64,000 nt of DNA from Chitinophagales bacterium (GTDB lineage: Bacteria > Bacteroidota > Bacteroidia > Chitinophagales > UBA10324), in contig JACDDS010000001.1 of assembly GCA_013816805.1 (NCBI GenBank), forward strand, positions 1-64,000, read 5' to 3'. The notes beneath the pieces were generated by a model. The model made no database searches. It saw only the letters and a program-made list of their open reading frames with translations, and had not been told where the DNA came from. The translations under genes and the position numbers were made by a program. This document shows, piece after piece, positions 26,323 through 34,266 of the stretch (position 1 is its first letter; each line of letters starts with the position of its first letter).

Positions 26323-27483
26323 ATGGCTGCAGAAAACATAAGGCCTATTCAACCATATCAGGAGGATGAAGAAATTCATTTAGGGCCGCTTTGGAACAGC
26401 ATTAAGGATAGCTTTAAATATTTGTTAAGAAAGTGGTACTGGCTATTTGCCTGGATGGCTGCGTTTGCTCTATTAGCATGGGGATACACTATTTGGTATG
26501 GAAAAAAGTACATAGCCACTGGTACTTTTGCCGTGCAGGGTCAAAATGCGCAAAACACATTATTGGGAACGGCGTTGCAGTTCGCCGGTTCTGTAGGTAT
26601 TGGTACTTCCAGCCATTCACAGGGTTACGATAATAATTTTTTTGCGACCCTAATGCAGTCACAGCGGGTTATCAAAGAAGCAATGCTTCAAAAAGCAGTC
26701 TGCTTTAACAAGGAAGATTTGCTTGCCAACCATTATATAACATTGTATCACTGGAGAGAAGGAACTTTGCTGCATAAAGGGTGGAAAAAAGATCCTCATC
26801 TGAAAGATTTTACATTTAAAAATACAGACCTTGTTCAGTTATCCCCTCTGGAAGACAGTATCTTAACTGTTATCTATAGCAATATTGAAGATAACAACCT
26901 GGTAGTAACGTATGATGCCGCTTCCCCTTTTAATACTGCTACGTTTAATACCCGGGATATGGATTTTTCCCGAAATGCTATGAAAAAGCTGATTGATATA
27001 TCCGCTTCTTATTACATGGACAACATTTACCGTCTTAGCCGTGAAAATTTAAGCCTGGCTGATCGCCGGTTAGATTCTATTGCCAATGCTCTAAGACGGA
27101 CTGATTATACAGTAGCATCTATGAGAGATATTACTAATAATCTTATTCAGCAAAAAGGGGCTCTGCAATTAAATGCTGCTCAGCGCAATCAAAGCTTACT
27201 GAGCACACAATATACTTCAGCAATAAATAACCTGGAGCTTGCTAAGGTAACGCTCCTTTCAGATGCACCCATTTTGCAAATAATTGACGACCCTACGTTC
27301 TCTACTGCATTATCATTTGTCAGTTTGCCTCTTGCATTGATTATAGGTTCCATACTTGGTTTCTTCTTCGGTTCCATTTATCTTATTGTATCACGCACAG
27401 TAAAGGAATCTAACCGGAAAATTAAAGAACGGATGCATCTTTACGAGGAACAGATGAAGCATCAGGGATCTGCTACAGCCTGA
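26323..27483 (+). CDS. wzz: Chain-length determinant protein (Wzz family), no kinase domain
   Basis: A 386-residue polysaccharide co-polymerase of the inner membrane. Transmembrane segments lie near residues 38-57 (WYWLFAWMAAFALLAWGYTIW) and 333-357 (SLPLALIIGSILGFFFGSIYLIV), with a large periplasmic, coiled-coil-rich region between them, the standard Wzz topology. No Walker motifs or Tyr-rich tail follow, so this is a stand-alone Wzz rather than a Wzc BY-kinase. It starts 21 bases after the SLBB gene and 4 bases before cpsB, a tight operon. It would set polymer length together with the Wzy-like protein at 40289. Confidence 0.9.
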   Translation: MAAENIRPIQPYQEDEEIHLGPLWNSIKDSFKYLLRKWYWLFAWMAAFALLAWGYTIWYGKKYIATGTFAVQGQNAQNTLLGTALQFAGSVGIGTSSHSQGYDNNFFATLMQSQRVIKEAMLQKAVCFNKEDLLANHYITLYHWREGTLLHKGWKKDPHLKDFTFKNTDLVQLSPLEDSILTVIYSNIEDNNLVVTYDAASPFNTATFNTRDMDFSRNAMKKLIDISASYYMDNIYRLSRENLSLADRRLDSIANALRRTDYTVASMRDITNNLIQQKGALQLNAAQRNQSLLSTQYTSAINNLELAKVTLLSDAPILQIIDDPTFSTALSFVSLPLALIIGSILGFFFGSIYLIVSRTVKESNRKIKERMHLYEEQMKHQGSATA

Positions 27484-27487
27484 CCAA

Positions 27488-28228
27488 GTGCTGAACCTTT
27501 TTAACAGGAAAAAACAGAATAAAAGACAGGTTTTCCACTTGCTTACGGACCTGCATTCCCATTTAATAACCGCTATTGATGACGGTGCACAAACAGAGGA
27601 GGATTCCATTGCCCTGCTTCATGGATTATTTGCTTTAGGCTACCGCAATTGCATCATTACACCCCATATCTATCAGGGTCTTTTCAATAATAAAGAGCAA
27701 AACATTTTACTGGGCTTGGAAAAATTGAAGGCATTGTGTGAATCACAAAAGATTCCAATGAAACTGGAAGCAGCAGCTGAATACTTTTTTGACGATCACT
27801 TTTTTTTATTATTAGAAAATAAGAAGCTTCTCACTTTCGGTAAAAATTTTGTTTTGTTTGAGCTTCCTGTACAAAACCGGCCAATGATGCTGGAAGATAT
27901 AATCTTTAAATTGAATCTTGCAGCATACTCACCGGTTCTTGCTCACGCAGAGCGATACGTCTATTTTCACGATAAGAAAATGCGGGATTACCAAGCAATC
28001 AGGGAAAAAGGAATATCCTTTCAGGTAAATCTAATGTCAGTTACCGGTTATTATGGGGAGCCATTTAAAAGAGCCGCGAGAGATTTAATAAAGAATAATA
28101 TGGTTGATTTTTTGGGTACGGATGCTCACCGCCCTAATCAGCTTCCGGTGATTGCAGAATCATTAAAAGATGGATTAGTACAAGAACTAATTGCATCCGG
28201 AAGATTACAAAATGAAAAACTCTCTTAA
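27488..28228 (+). CDS. cpsB: CpsB/CapC-type tyrosine-protein phosphatase (PHP domain)
   Basis: A 246-residue metal-dependent PHP-fold phosphatase. LLTDLHSHLITAIDDGAQTEEDS near residues 18-40 carries the metal-binding DLHSH and DDGA motifs; IITPH, AHAERY and the final LGTDAHRPNQ supply the remaining ligands. The family removes phosphate from the Tyr cluster of BY-kinases controlling capsule export. No such kinase is encoded in this window, and the Wzz just upstream lacks the domain. GTG 27488 start lies 4 bases after the wzz stop, so the two are translationally coupled. Confidence 0.9.
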   Translation: MLNLFNRKKQNKRQVFHLLTDLHSHLITAIDDGAQTEEDSIALLHGLFALGYRNCIITPHIYQGLFNNKEQNILLGLEKLKALCESQKIPMKLEAAAEYFFDDHFFLLLENKKLLTFGKNFVLFELPVQNRPMMLEDIIFKLNLAAYSPVLAHAERYVYFHDKKMRDYQAIREKGISFQVNLMSVTGYYGEPFKRAARDLIKNNMVDFLGTDAHRPNQLPVIAESLKDGLVQELIASGRLQNEKLS

Positions 28229-28351
28229 TAAATTAAGGATGGTCTTTCTGTAAAAAAAAGAAATTAATTATTGAAGTATAGAAATCAATTTTCTGAAAGC
28301 CGATTAAGCGGAAAAAGTTTATAATTCTCCGTCCACAGTTTATTTCTTTGT

Positions 28352-28359
28352 TACATTTG
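28352..28359 (+). promoter_or_regulatory. -7 element of cysQ
   Basis: TACATTTG is a perfect TAnnTTTG match 24 bases before ATG 28384. The in-frame upstream start at 28348 overlaps the element and is rejected. Thus cysQ appears to have its own promoter despite being in the polysaccharide locus. Confidence 0.6.
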
Positions 28360-28383
28360 GCGCGCAAATCAAAAAACTATTTC

Positions 28384-29169
28384 ATGCAACCTGATATTGA
28401 TATTCAAAAAATTATAGATATAGCGCTTGATGCGGGTAAAGAAATTATGACCATTTATGCAGGAGAGTTTTCTGTTGAGCTTAAGGGAGATAATTCTCCG
28501 CTGACTATTGCAGATCAAAAATCGAACGGTATTATTGTTTCTTCCTTAAAAAAGGAATATCCTGATATCCCTATTATTTCCGAAGAAACCAGGCTGATTC
28601 CATTTGAAGAACGCAGCAAATGGAATACATTCTGGCTGGTAGATCCGCTTGATGGTACCAAAGAGTTTATTAAAAAAAACGGAGAATTTACTGTCAATAT
28701 CGCATTGATGAGTGAGGGGCAACCTATACTCGGTGTAGTCTATGCTCCCGCAAAGAACAGGATGTGGTATGGAATAAAAGGGGAAGGCAGTTTTGTGCTG
28801 AATGCTGATGGCTCAAAATCGGCTCTGGAAAAAGGCTCAAGCTGGCGTAATTTAAAAAAGGTAAATGTAGTAGCGAGCCGTTCCCATTTAAGTGATGAGA
28901 CTCTCGAATTTGTGGAAGATTTAAAGAAGGAAGGCAAAGAAGTAGATTTTGTTTCTTCAGGAAGCTCACTTAAGTTTTGCCTGGTAGCAGAGGGGCGGGC
29001 AGATGTCTATCCTCGCTTTGGCCCCACGATGGAGTGGGATACTGCCGCTGGCCAGGCAGTTATAGAGCTTGCCGGAGGGCGAGTCCTGAATTGGCAAACC
29101 AAACAACGATTAGAGTACAACAAAGAAAATTTACTGAATCCGTTTTTTATTGTTGAATTTCCGGCTTAA
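28384..29169 (+). CDS. cysQ: 3'(2'),5'-bisphosphate nucleotidase
   Basis: A 261-residue Mg-dependent, Li-sensitive phosphatase that hydrolyses 3'-phosphoadenosine 5'-phosphate (PAP), the by-product of PAPS-dependent sulfotransfer, to AMP. The inositol-phosphatase-family motifs are clear: ISEET near residues 66-70, WLVDPLDGTKEF near 84-95 and WDTAAGQAVIELAGG near 218-232. Length matches CysQ. Its place between the export operon and the sulfotransferase block is functionally apt, since PAP accumulation inhibits sulfotransferases. Its end overlaps the convergent T9SS gene by 4 bases. Confidence 0.94.
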   Translation: MQPDIDIQKIIDIALDAGKEIMTIYAGEFSVELKGDNSPLTIADQKSNGIIVSSLKKEYPDIPIISEETRLIPFEERSKWNTFWLVDPLDGTKEFIKKNGEFTVNIALMSEGQPILGVVYAPAKNRMWYGIKGEGSFVLNADGSKSALEKGSSWRNLKKVNVVASRSHLSDETLEFVEDLKKEGKEVDFVSSGSSLKFCLVAEGRADVYPRFGPTMEWDTAAGQAVIELAGGRVLNWQTKQRLEYNKENLLNPFFIVEFPA

Positions 29170-30548
29170 TGTGCCACTAAAATTTTTCCCCGTTGAACTT
29201 TATGGTTCGAATAAGCTTCAATGAAATACATGTCATTCTTCAATCCGCTTACATCTAATTGGTATTTTGACTCACCAATATTGTCAAATTGTCCAAACAG
29301 TTTTCCATCGGTGGAGAAAATGCGGAGCGATTGTATAGGTGAAGAAAAAATAAGCGTTACTTTTTTGTAACAGGGATTGGAAAACACATGAATAGCTGCT
29401 TCTTCGGAATTCAGATGTAATTCCTCAATACCCACAACGTTGGATTGAAATTTAACAACATAGGCTTCACTATGGTCAGTACAATTTATACAGTTAGTCC
29501 CAACTGCAATTAAGGTTTCATCAAAACATTTTGCAACCTCACTAATTGCACTCGTAGAATTAGAATAGTCATCATTCATGTCAATAGAATCTCCATTTTC
29601 AGTGAGATCCATGAATCGAAAATCGTTACTAACGACAGTAATTTTCTTATTATCCCACTGTTGAAGGAATACAGGATGGATAGGAATTTTTTTTTGCCAT
29701 AATAATGAATGCAAAGAATCAAGACTTGTCAGCAATTTTTGCGTAGTGAACGGACTGGTTACAGAGAAAATTATTCCTCCATTAGCCCTGCCAATGCAAG
29801 CACTCGAGCCTATACATCCAAGTAAATCAATATCTTGAATAGTAAGGTACCAGGTGAGTGCACCGCTTGAATCGAATTCATTAATTAATGGCCCCAATGG
29901 CAATACGTTGAAGTTACCAGAAACGGTTATTCTTTCCTGACCATCTAACAAAACATTCGTAGCGAAACCCGGAGGTCCAAACTGATCAGTCTGAATTCGC
30001 TTTTCCCATAGCAGTTGTAAATTCTTATTATATTTTCTGATGAGAGCAATAGAGTGAAAGTTCCCATAGTCATACCAGTCATACCACCCTTTGGCTCCGG
30101 CAATATAAATATTTTCGCTTTTTGCCATTCGCAGCTTTCCCGCAGAAAATGTTGAATCAGCAGGTATATATAAGAGAGAATCTCCGTTCGCATCGGTCTT
30201 AAGAAAATTTAAATAATTATCAATACCAGAAACATGAGTGTCGAATGCAATGATCACTTCACCGTTGTTAAGCTGACATAATCCTGCAATTCCCGGATAG
30301 TTAAATGGTCCGTATTGCTTTGACCATATAGAAGCACCCTTTTTATCTAGTTTAAGAAGGAATATTTTATAAAATAAGGTATTAGTATCTGTGGTGGCCC
30401 CACAAACCATAAAACCACTATCGTTGGTTTGAATAACTTGGTGGGCTCCAGTAAATTTTCCAAACGAATAAGTCTTTACAAAACCTGTTTGAGCGTTCAC
30501 AGCAGAAACGATAATTGTCCAGACTATAATAATTACTATTCTGATCAT
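29166..30548 (-). CDS. T9SS-secreted beta-propeller-like protein
   Basis: A 460-residue secreted protein. Signal peptide MIRIVIIIVWTIIVSAVNAQ, then repeated strands of the kind VIQTNDSGFMVCGATTD and LLKLDKKGASIWSKQYG, typical of the uncharacterised propeller proteins common among T9SS cargo. The last 75 residues are the sorting domain (IHVFSNPCYKKVTLIF ... LKNDMYFIEAYSNHKVQRGKILV). Several Cys residues lie in the second half (CIGSSACIG, CINCTD). It is convergent with cysQ and separates the two halves of the polysaccharide locus. No enzymatic motif is visible. Confidence 0.8.
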   Translation of the reverse strand: MIRIVIIIVWTIIVSAVNAQTGFVKTYSFGKFTGAHQVIQTNDSGFMVCGATTDTNTLFYKIFLLKLDKKGASIWSKQYGPFNYPGIAGLCQLNNGEVIIAFDTHVSGIDNYLNFLKTDANGDSLLYIPADSTFSAGKLRMAKSENIYIAGAKGWYDWYDYGNFHSIALIRKYNKNLQLLWEKRIQTDQFGPPGFATNVLLDGQERITVSGNFNVLPLGPLINEFDSSGALTWYLTIQDIDLLGCIGSSACIGRANGGIIFSVTSPFTTQKLLTSLDSLHSLLWQKKIPIHPVFLQQWDNKKITVVSNDFRFMDLTENGDSIDMNDDYSNSTSAISEVAKCFDETLIAVGTNCINCTDHSEAYVVKFQSNVVGIEELHLNSEEAAIHVFSNPCYKKVTLIFSSPIQSLRIFSTDGKLFGQFDNIGESKYQLDVSGLKNDMYFIEAYSNHKVQRGKILVAH

Positions 30549-30665
30549 ATTACAGAAATATTATTATAAACATTAGCAGTATCCAACAAATTAATCATTT
30601 CCCTTAATTCTTTTACAAAACCACATTTCGCAATCAATAATTCGCGCCTGCTAAAAACTGGAATC

Positions 30666-30685
30666 TATGATTGATTAGAATCATA
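30666..30685. other. Short hairpin in the 30549-30846 spacer
   Basis: TATGATT (30666-30672), a 6-base loop, and AATCATA (30679-30685) form a perfect 7-bp stem in the divergent spacer between the T9SS propeller gene and the MBOAT gene. No U-tract follows. It could be an operator dyad or chance. The remainder of the spacer shows only the promoter at 30784. Confidence 0.3.
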
Positions 30686-30783
30686 AGTAAGATTTATGCT
30701 TGATTTTGTACTACCGTAAGAATTGTTTTTGAAACCTCGGAATTCTGGTTACCCGTTTATCACCCTTCCCGGATTAATTTTTT

Positions 30784-30791
30784 TACATTTG
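30784..30791 (+). promoter_or_regulatory. -7 element of the MBOAT/sulfotransferase/wzx operon
   Basis: TACATTTG followed by CG is a perfect TAnnTTTG match 55 bases before ATG 30847, leaving a leader of about 50 bases. It probably drives 30847 to 35730. Confidence 0.6.
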
Positions 30792-30846
30792 CGCGACTTT
30801 TTAGATCACGTCTAAGCCGGGGCACTTACTAACTGCCGGATTCAGT

Positions 30847-32289
30847 ATGGTTTTCAATTCATTTGCCTTCATGGTATTTTTTCCGGTGGTCACTATACTT
30901 TATTTCCTGTTGCCACATAATGTAAGATGGTTGCATTTGCTTTTGTCCAGCTGTATCTTTTACATGTTTTTTATTCCTGTTTATGTCCTGATCCTATTTT
31001 TTACTATAGTTATTGATTATTTCGCTGGAATACTTATAGATCAGGCACAAGGTCGAAGGCGAAAAGCATTTTTAATGATGAGCTTAGTAGCTAATATCGG
31101 GGTGCTTGCTGTTTTTAAGTATTATAATTTTTTCATGGATAATTTTAAGTGGATCACCGATATTTTTGGTGTTCACATGGATATTCCTTTTCTCACCATT
31201 ATTCTTCCAATCGGACTTTCCTTCCATACTTTCCAGGCAATGAGTTACACCATCGAAGTGTACCGTAGAAACTTTAAACCTGTTCGTGATTTTGGTATCT
31301 ATTCTTTATATGTAATGTTTTATCCGCAATTGGTTGCAGGACCTATAGAGCGCCCTCAAAATCTGATACACCAATTCTATGAAAAACATTATTTCGATTA
31401 TAATAGAGTGGTATCGGGACTCAAGCTGATGTTGTGGGGACTCTTTAAAAAAGTGGTGATCGCGGATCGCCTGGGTGCATACGTTGCCAATGTGTTCAAT
31501 TTCCCTCATCAGCACAATGGAGAGCCGCTTACCTTTTGGGTATCCGCATGGTTTTTTGCGATACAGCTCTATTGTGATTTTAGCGGATACAGTGATATAG
31601 CCATTGGAGCAGCCAGAATTATGGGCTTTAATTTAATGACCAATTTCAGAAGACCCTATCTCGGTCAAAGTGTCGGCGACGTATGGCAACGCTGGCATAT
31701 TTCTCTTACCACCTGGTTCGCTGATTATGTTTTTAAACCACTGGGAGGCTATCGGAAGGGAAGGTGGCGGGGAATTCTTAACCTTGGTATCCTTATGTTT
31801 CTTGCCGGACTTTGGCACGGAGCTAATTGGACGTATGTTCTTTGCTTTCTGGTTTTCTTTTGCTTCCTCGCTTCAAGACTGATCTTTAAAAAGCAATTAG
31901 ATAAATTTGATAAAATCACTTATGGTATTCATCCATTGTTTGGGAGAGTAGTGAGTTCGATTCTCGCATTTCACTGTGGAATTTTTTCTTACATCTTTTT
32001 CCGGTCGCCAAGTGTACACGATGCCTTGTACTATTATTCCCAGATGTTCAGCTTTAAAAGTCTGAAGTTTTATGATGGCGATGCCTCCACTTTATGGTAC
32101 GGGGTATTTGGCATACTATGCTTATTCTTTATTGAGATTTACCAGGAAGATTTTGCAACTAATAAACAATCCATTTTTCCTGAGCCAAAAAATATCTTCG
32201 GTAAATATATTTTTTACGGTGCAGTAATTTCCATCATCTTATTAATTGGAGTCTTCGATGCAAGTCAGTTCATTTACTTCCAGTTCTAA
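30847..32289 (+). CDS. MBOAT family O-acyltransferase (AlgI-like)
   Basis: A 480-residue polytopic inner-membrane protein of the membrane-bound O-acyltransferase family, which passes acetyl groups across the membrane for polysaccharide O-acetylation. Family motifs: VAGPIERPQNL near 163-172, CDFSGYSDIAIG near 243-254, WQRWHISLTTW near 280-290 and the catalytic His324 in LAGLWHGANW. Length fits AlgI/PatA. The next gene overlaps it and encodes an SGNH-like partner, the usual pairing. The likely target is the polymer made by this locus. Confidence 0.92.
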   Translation: MVFNSFAFMVFFPVVTILYFLLPHNVRWLHLLLSSCIFYMFFIPVYVLILFFTIVIDYFAGILIDQAQGRRRKAFLMMSLVANIGVLAVFKYYNFFMDNFKWITDIFGVHMDIPFLTIILPIGLSFHTFQAMSYTIEVYRRNFKPVRDFGIYSLYVMFYPQLVAGPIERPQNLIHQFYEKHYFDYNRVVSGLKLMLWGLFKKVVIADRLGAYVANVFNFPHQHNGEPLTFWVSAWFFAIQLYCDFSGYSDIAIGAARIMGFNLMTNFRRPYLGQSVGDVWQRWHISLTTWFADYVFKPLGGYRKGRWRGILNLGILMFLAGLWHGANWTYVLCFLVFFCFLASRLIFKKQLDKFDKITYGIHPLFGRVVSSILAFHCGIFSYIFFRSPSVHDALYYYSQMFSFKSLKFYDGDASTLWYGVFGILCLFFIEIYQEDFATNKQSIFPEPKNIFGKYIFYGAVISIILLIGVFDASQFIYFQF

Positions 32290-33337
32290 AGCCGGGGAAG
32301 AAGCTATAAAAATCGCGTCACCAAAATATGGTGTTTGGCGTCTTATGCGCAATGGTATGCTCTTATTATGCGTAATAATAGCCTTTGATCAAGTAGGCGG
32401 AAGATTCCTTCATTATATGTATTTCAAACAAAAAACCGGACCAAATGCTGAGACTACTTTCACTTTTACAAAAATGCAGCAAGATGCTGTAATCCTGGGT
32501 TCGTCCCGTGGCAGGAGAAACTATAATCCACAGCCTATCGGCGATTCATTGGGAATTGGTTGCTATAATGCGGGTCATGATGGCCAGACGATATTTTATG
32601 AGGAAGCTATTATTCGAATGGTATTAAGCCGCTATACTCCTAAATTGGTTGTGCTGGATTTAAATCCGGAAGAAATGTATTACAAGGATGTCCATTACGA
32701 CCGGTTAAATGTATTAGCTCCGTACTATTCTGATTATCCGCAAGTGCGGGATATTTATCTATTGAAAGGTAACCGTAATCCGGACCACGACAGAATTGCA
32801 TATCGGCTGTGGCCCGTTAATAATGAAGGAATAAAGATGATGTCACTCATTTATCGTAATAATTCCGCCGTGCTGGATATTCTTACGGGAATGTTTAAAA
32901 ATAGGAAATCAGATTCTGGCTTTAAGCCATTAAAGGGCATTATTACGCAGCAAAAAGCGAATGAGCTGATTAAAGAAAATAACAACCTAAGAGATACAAA
33001 GGGGAAAATTGTAGATATAAATAAGATAAACGGTTTGGAAGAGATTCTTTCAACCCTCACCTCGCGCGGCGCAAAAGTATATGTGAGTATGTCTCCCGCT
33101 TTGACACCATTTGGCATGGAGCCATCTTACCACAGTATTCTTGATGTTTGCAGAAAATATAACGTTGCCTTTAAAGACTATAGTCAGGACGCTGCCTACA
33201 ATCATTTAGATTATTTTTTTGATAACCATATGAATAAGGATGGAGCTAATTTATTTTCTGTTCATCTTGCGCACGATATAAAACAACTCTATCCCGAATT
33301 ATCAAATAAACAGGTTGCAGTTTCTAATACCCATTAA
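32258..33337 (+). CDS. SGNH-like membrane-anchored protein, probable O-acetylation partner
   Basis: A 359-residue protein with one N-terminal membrane segment (LMRNGMLLLCVIIAFDQVGGRFLHYMY, about residues 24-50) and an extracytoplasmic domain. The fold is suggested by VILGSSRGRRNY, where GSSR replaces the GDS block, YNAGHDGQ (block with Gly and Asn), and FFDNHMNKDGA near the end for the Asp/His pair. It starts inside the MBOAT gene (32-base overlap), so is translationally coupled. AlgX/AlgJ/DltD-type SGNH proteins finish the O-acetyl transfer begun by an MBOAT, and this one likely does the same. ATG 32258 is chosen over TTG 32246. Confidence 0.7.
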   Translation: MQVSSFTSSSKAGEEAIKIASPKYGVWRLMRNGMLLLCVIIAFDQVGGRFLHYMYFKQKTGPNAETTFTFTKMQQDAVILGSSRGRRNYNPQPIGDSLGIGCYNAGHDGQTIFYEEAIIRMVLSRYTPKLVVLDLNPEEMYYKDVHYDRLNVLAPYYSDYPQVRDIYLLKGNRNPDHDRIAYRLWPVNNEGIKMMSLIYRNNSAVLDILTGMFKNRKSDSGFKPLKGIITQQKANELIKENNNLRDTKGKIVDINKINGLEEILSTLTSRGAKVYVSMSPALTPFGMEPSYHSILDVCRKYNVAFKDYSQDAAYNHLDYFFDNHMNKDGANLFSVHLAHDIKQLYPELSNKQVAVSNTH

Positions 33338-33355
33338 AGCAGCGAAAGCTATTAC

Positions 33356-34234
33356 ATGCCACTTCCGAATTTTCTATTAGTTGGTGCAGCAAAATCAGCT
33401 ACCCGGTCGCTGTATAACTATATGATACAGCATCCTGATGTATTCATGCCAAAGCTTAAAGAGCCGCAGTTTTTTGTGGCCGCTCAGGTACAGAACAGGA
33501 TTCAGAAGTGGGTTGATGATGAAACCCAGTATAGAGCGCTTTTTGCGGGGTCAGAGGGTAAGAAAGCAATTGGTGAAGCGAGTGTGATGTATCTTTTTTT
33601 TTATCGGGAAGCAGTAGAAAATATTAAAAAATACCTGGGTAACGAAATAAAGATCCTCATGATCCTTCGCAATCCTGTGGAACGGGCCTATTCAGCCTAT
33701 AATTTCGTAAGGGTAAACAATCCAGAAGAAAAGTATTCATTTGAGTCAGCTCTTGAAAAGGAAGATGAACGTTTTAAATCAGAAGTTTCCCTTTTCATGC
33801 AATACCGGAAAATGGGCTTGTATGCGGATGCAGTAAAGTCCTATCTGGAAAGTTTTAAATCTGTGCACATTGTTTGGTATGATGATTTTATTAAGGATGT
33901 TCCGGGCACTATTAAATCTATTTTCCGTTTTCTTTCAGTTAACCCTGATGTGAATATTGATTACAACAAACGATGGAATGAAGGTGGCTGGCAATGGAAA
34001 AACCCGGTGCTTCGCTGGCTCTTCATGAGTGATAATCCGTTTAAGAAGGCCTATAAAATGTTTTCAAAAAAGAAAAAAGGAGTTCGTACCAATAAATTTT
34101 TCAGAGATAATTTCGCTAAGAAAGCAGAACCAATGGATTCCGAAACCAGGAAAAACCTCATTGAATACTTTCGAAGTGATATCGAAAAGCTTTCCATTGT
34201 TACAGGAAGAGATTTATCTTCCTGGCTGGAATAA
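33356..34234 (+). CDS. PAPS-dependent sulfotransferase 1
   Basis: A 292-residue sulfotransferase (P-loop-like Sulfotransfer fold) that would move sulfate from PAPS to a sugar hydroxyl. The 5'-phosphosulfate loop lies at VGAAKSATRSLYNYM (9-23) and the 3'-phosphate site at LRNPVERAYSAY (104-115) with Arg105 and Ser113. The loop is unusual: SATRS in place of the common SGTTS, so Gly and one Thr are replaced by Ala and Arg. It begins 18 bases after the SGNH-like gene and precedes the flippase by 32 bases, within one operon. Confidence 0.88.
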   Translation: MPLPNFLLVGAAKSATRSLYNYMIQHPDVFMPKLKEPQFFVAAQVQNRIQKWVDDETQYRALFAGSEGKKAIGEASVMYLFFYREAVENIKKYLGNEIKILMILRNPVERAYSAYNFVRVNNPEEKYSFESALEKEDERFKSEVSLFMQYRKMGLYADAVKSYLESFKSVHIVWYDDFIKDVPGTIKSIFRFLSVNPDVNIDYNKRWNEGGWQWKNPVLRWLFMSDNPFKKAYKMFSKKKKGVRTNKFFRDNFAKKAEPMDSETRKNLIEYFRSDIEKLSIVTGRDLSSWLE

Positions 34235-34266
34235 TCATATAACAAAAAGAGGTATCCGGATGAATT

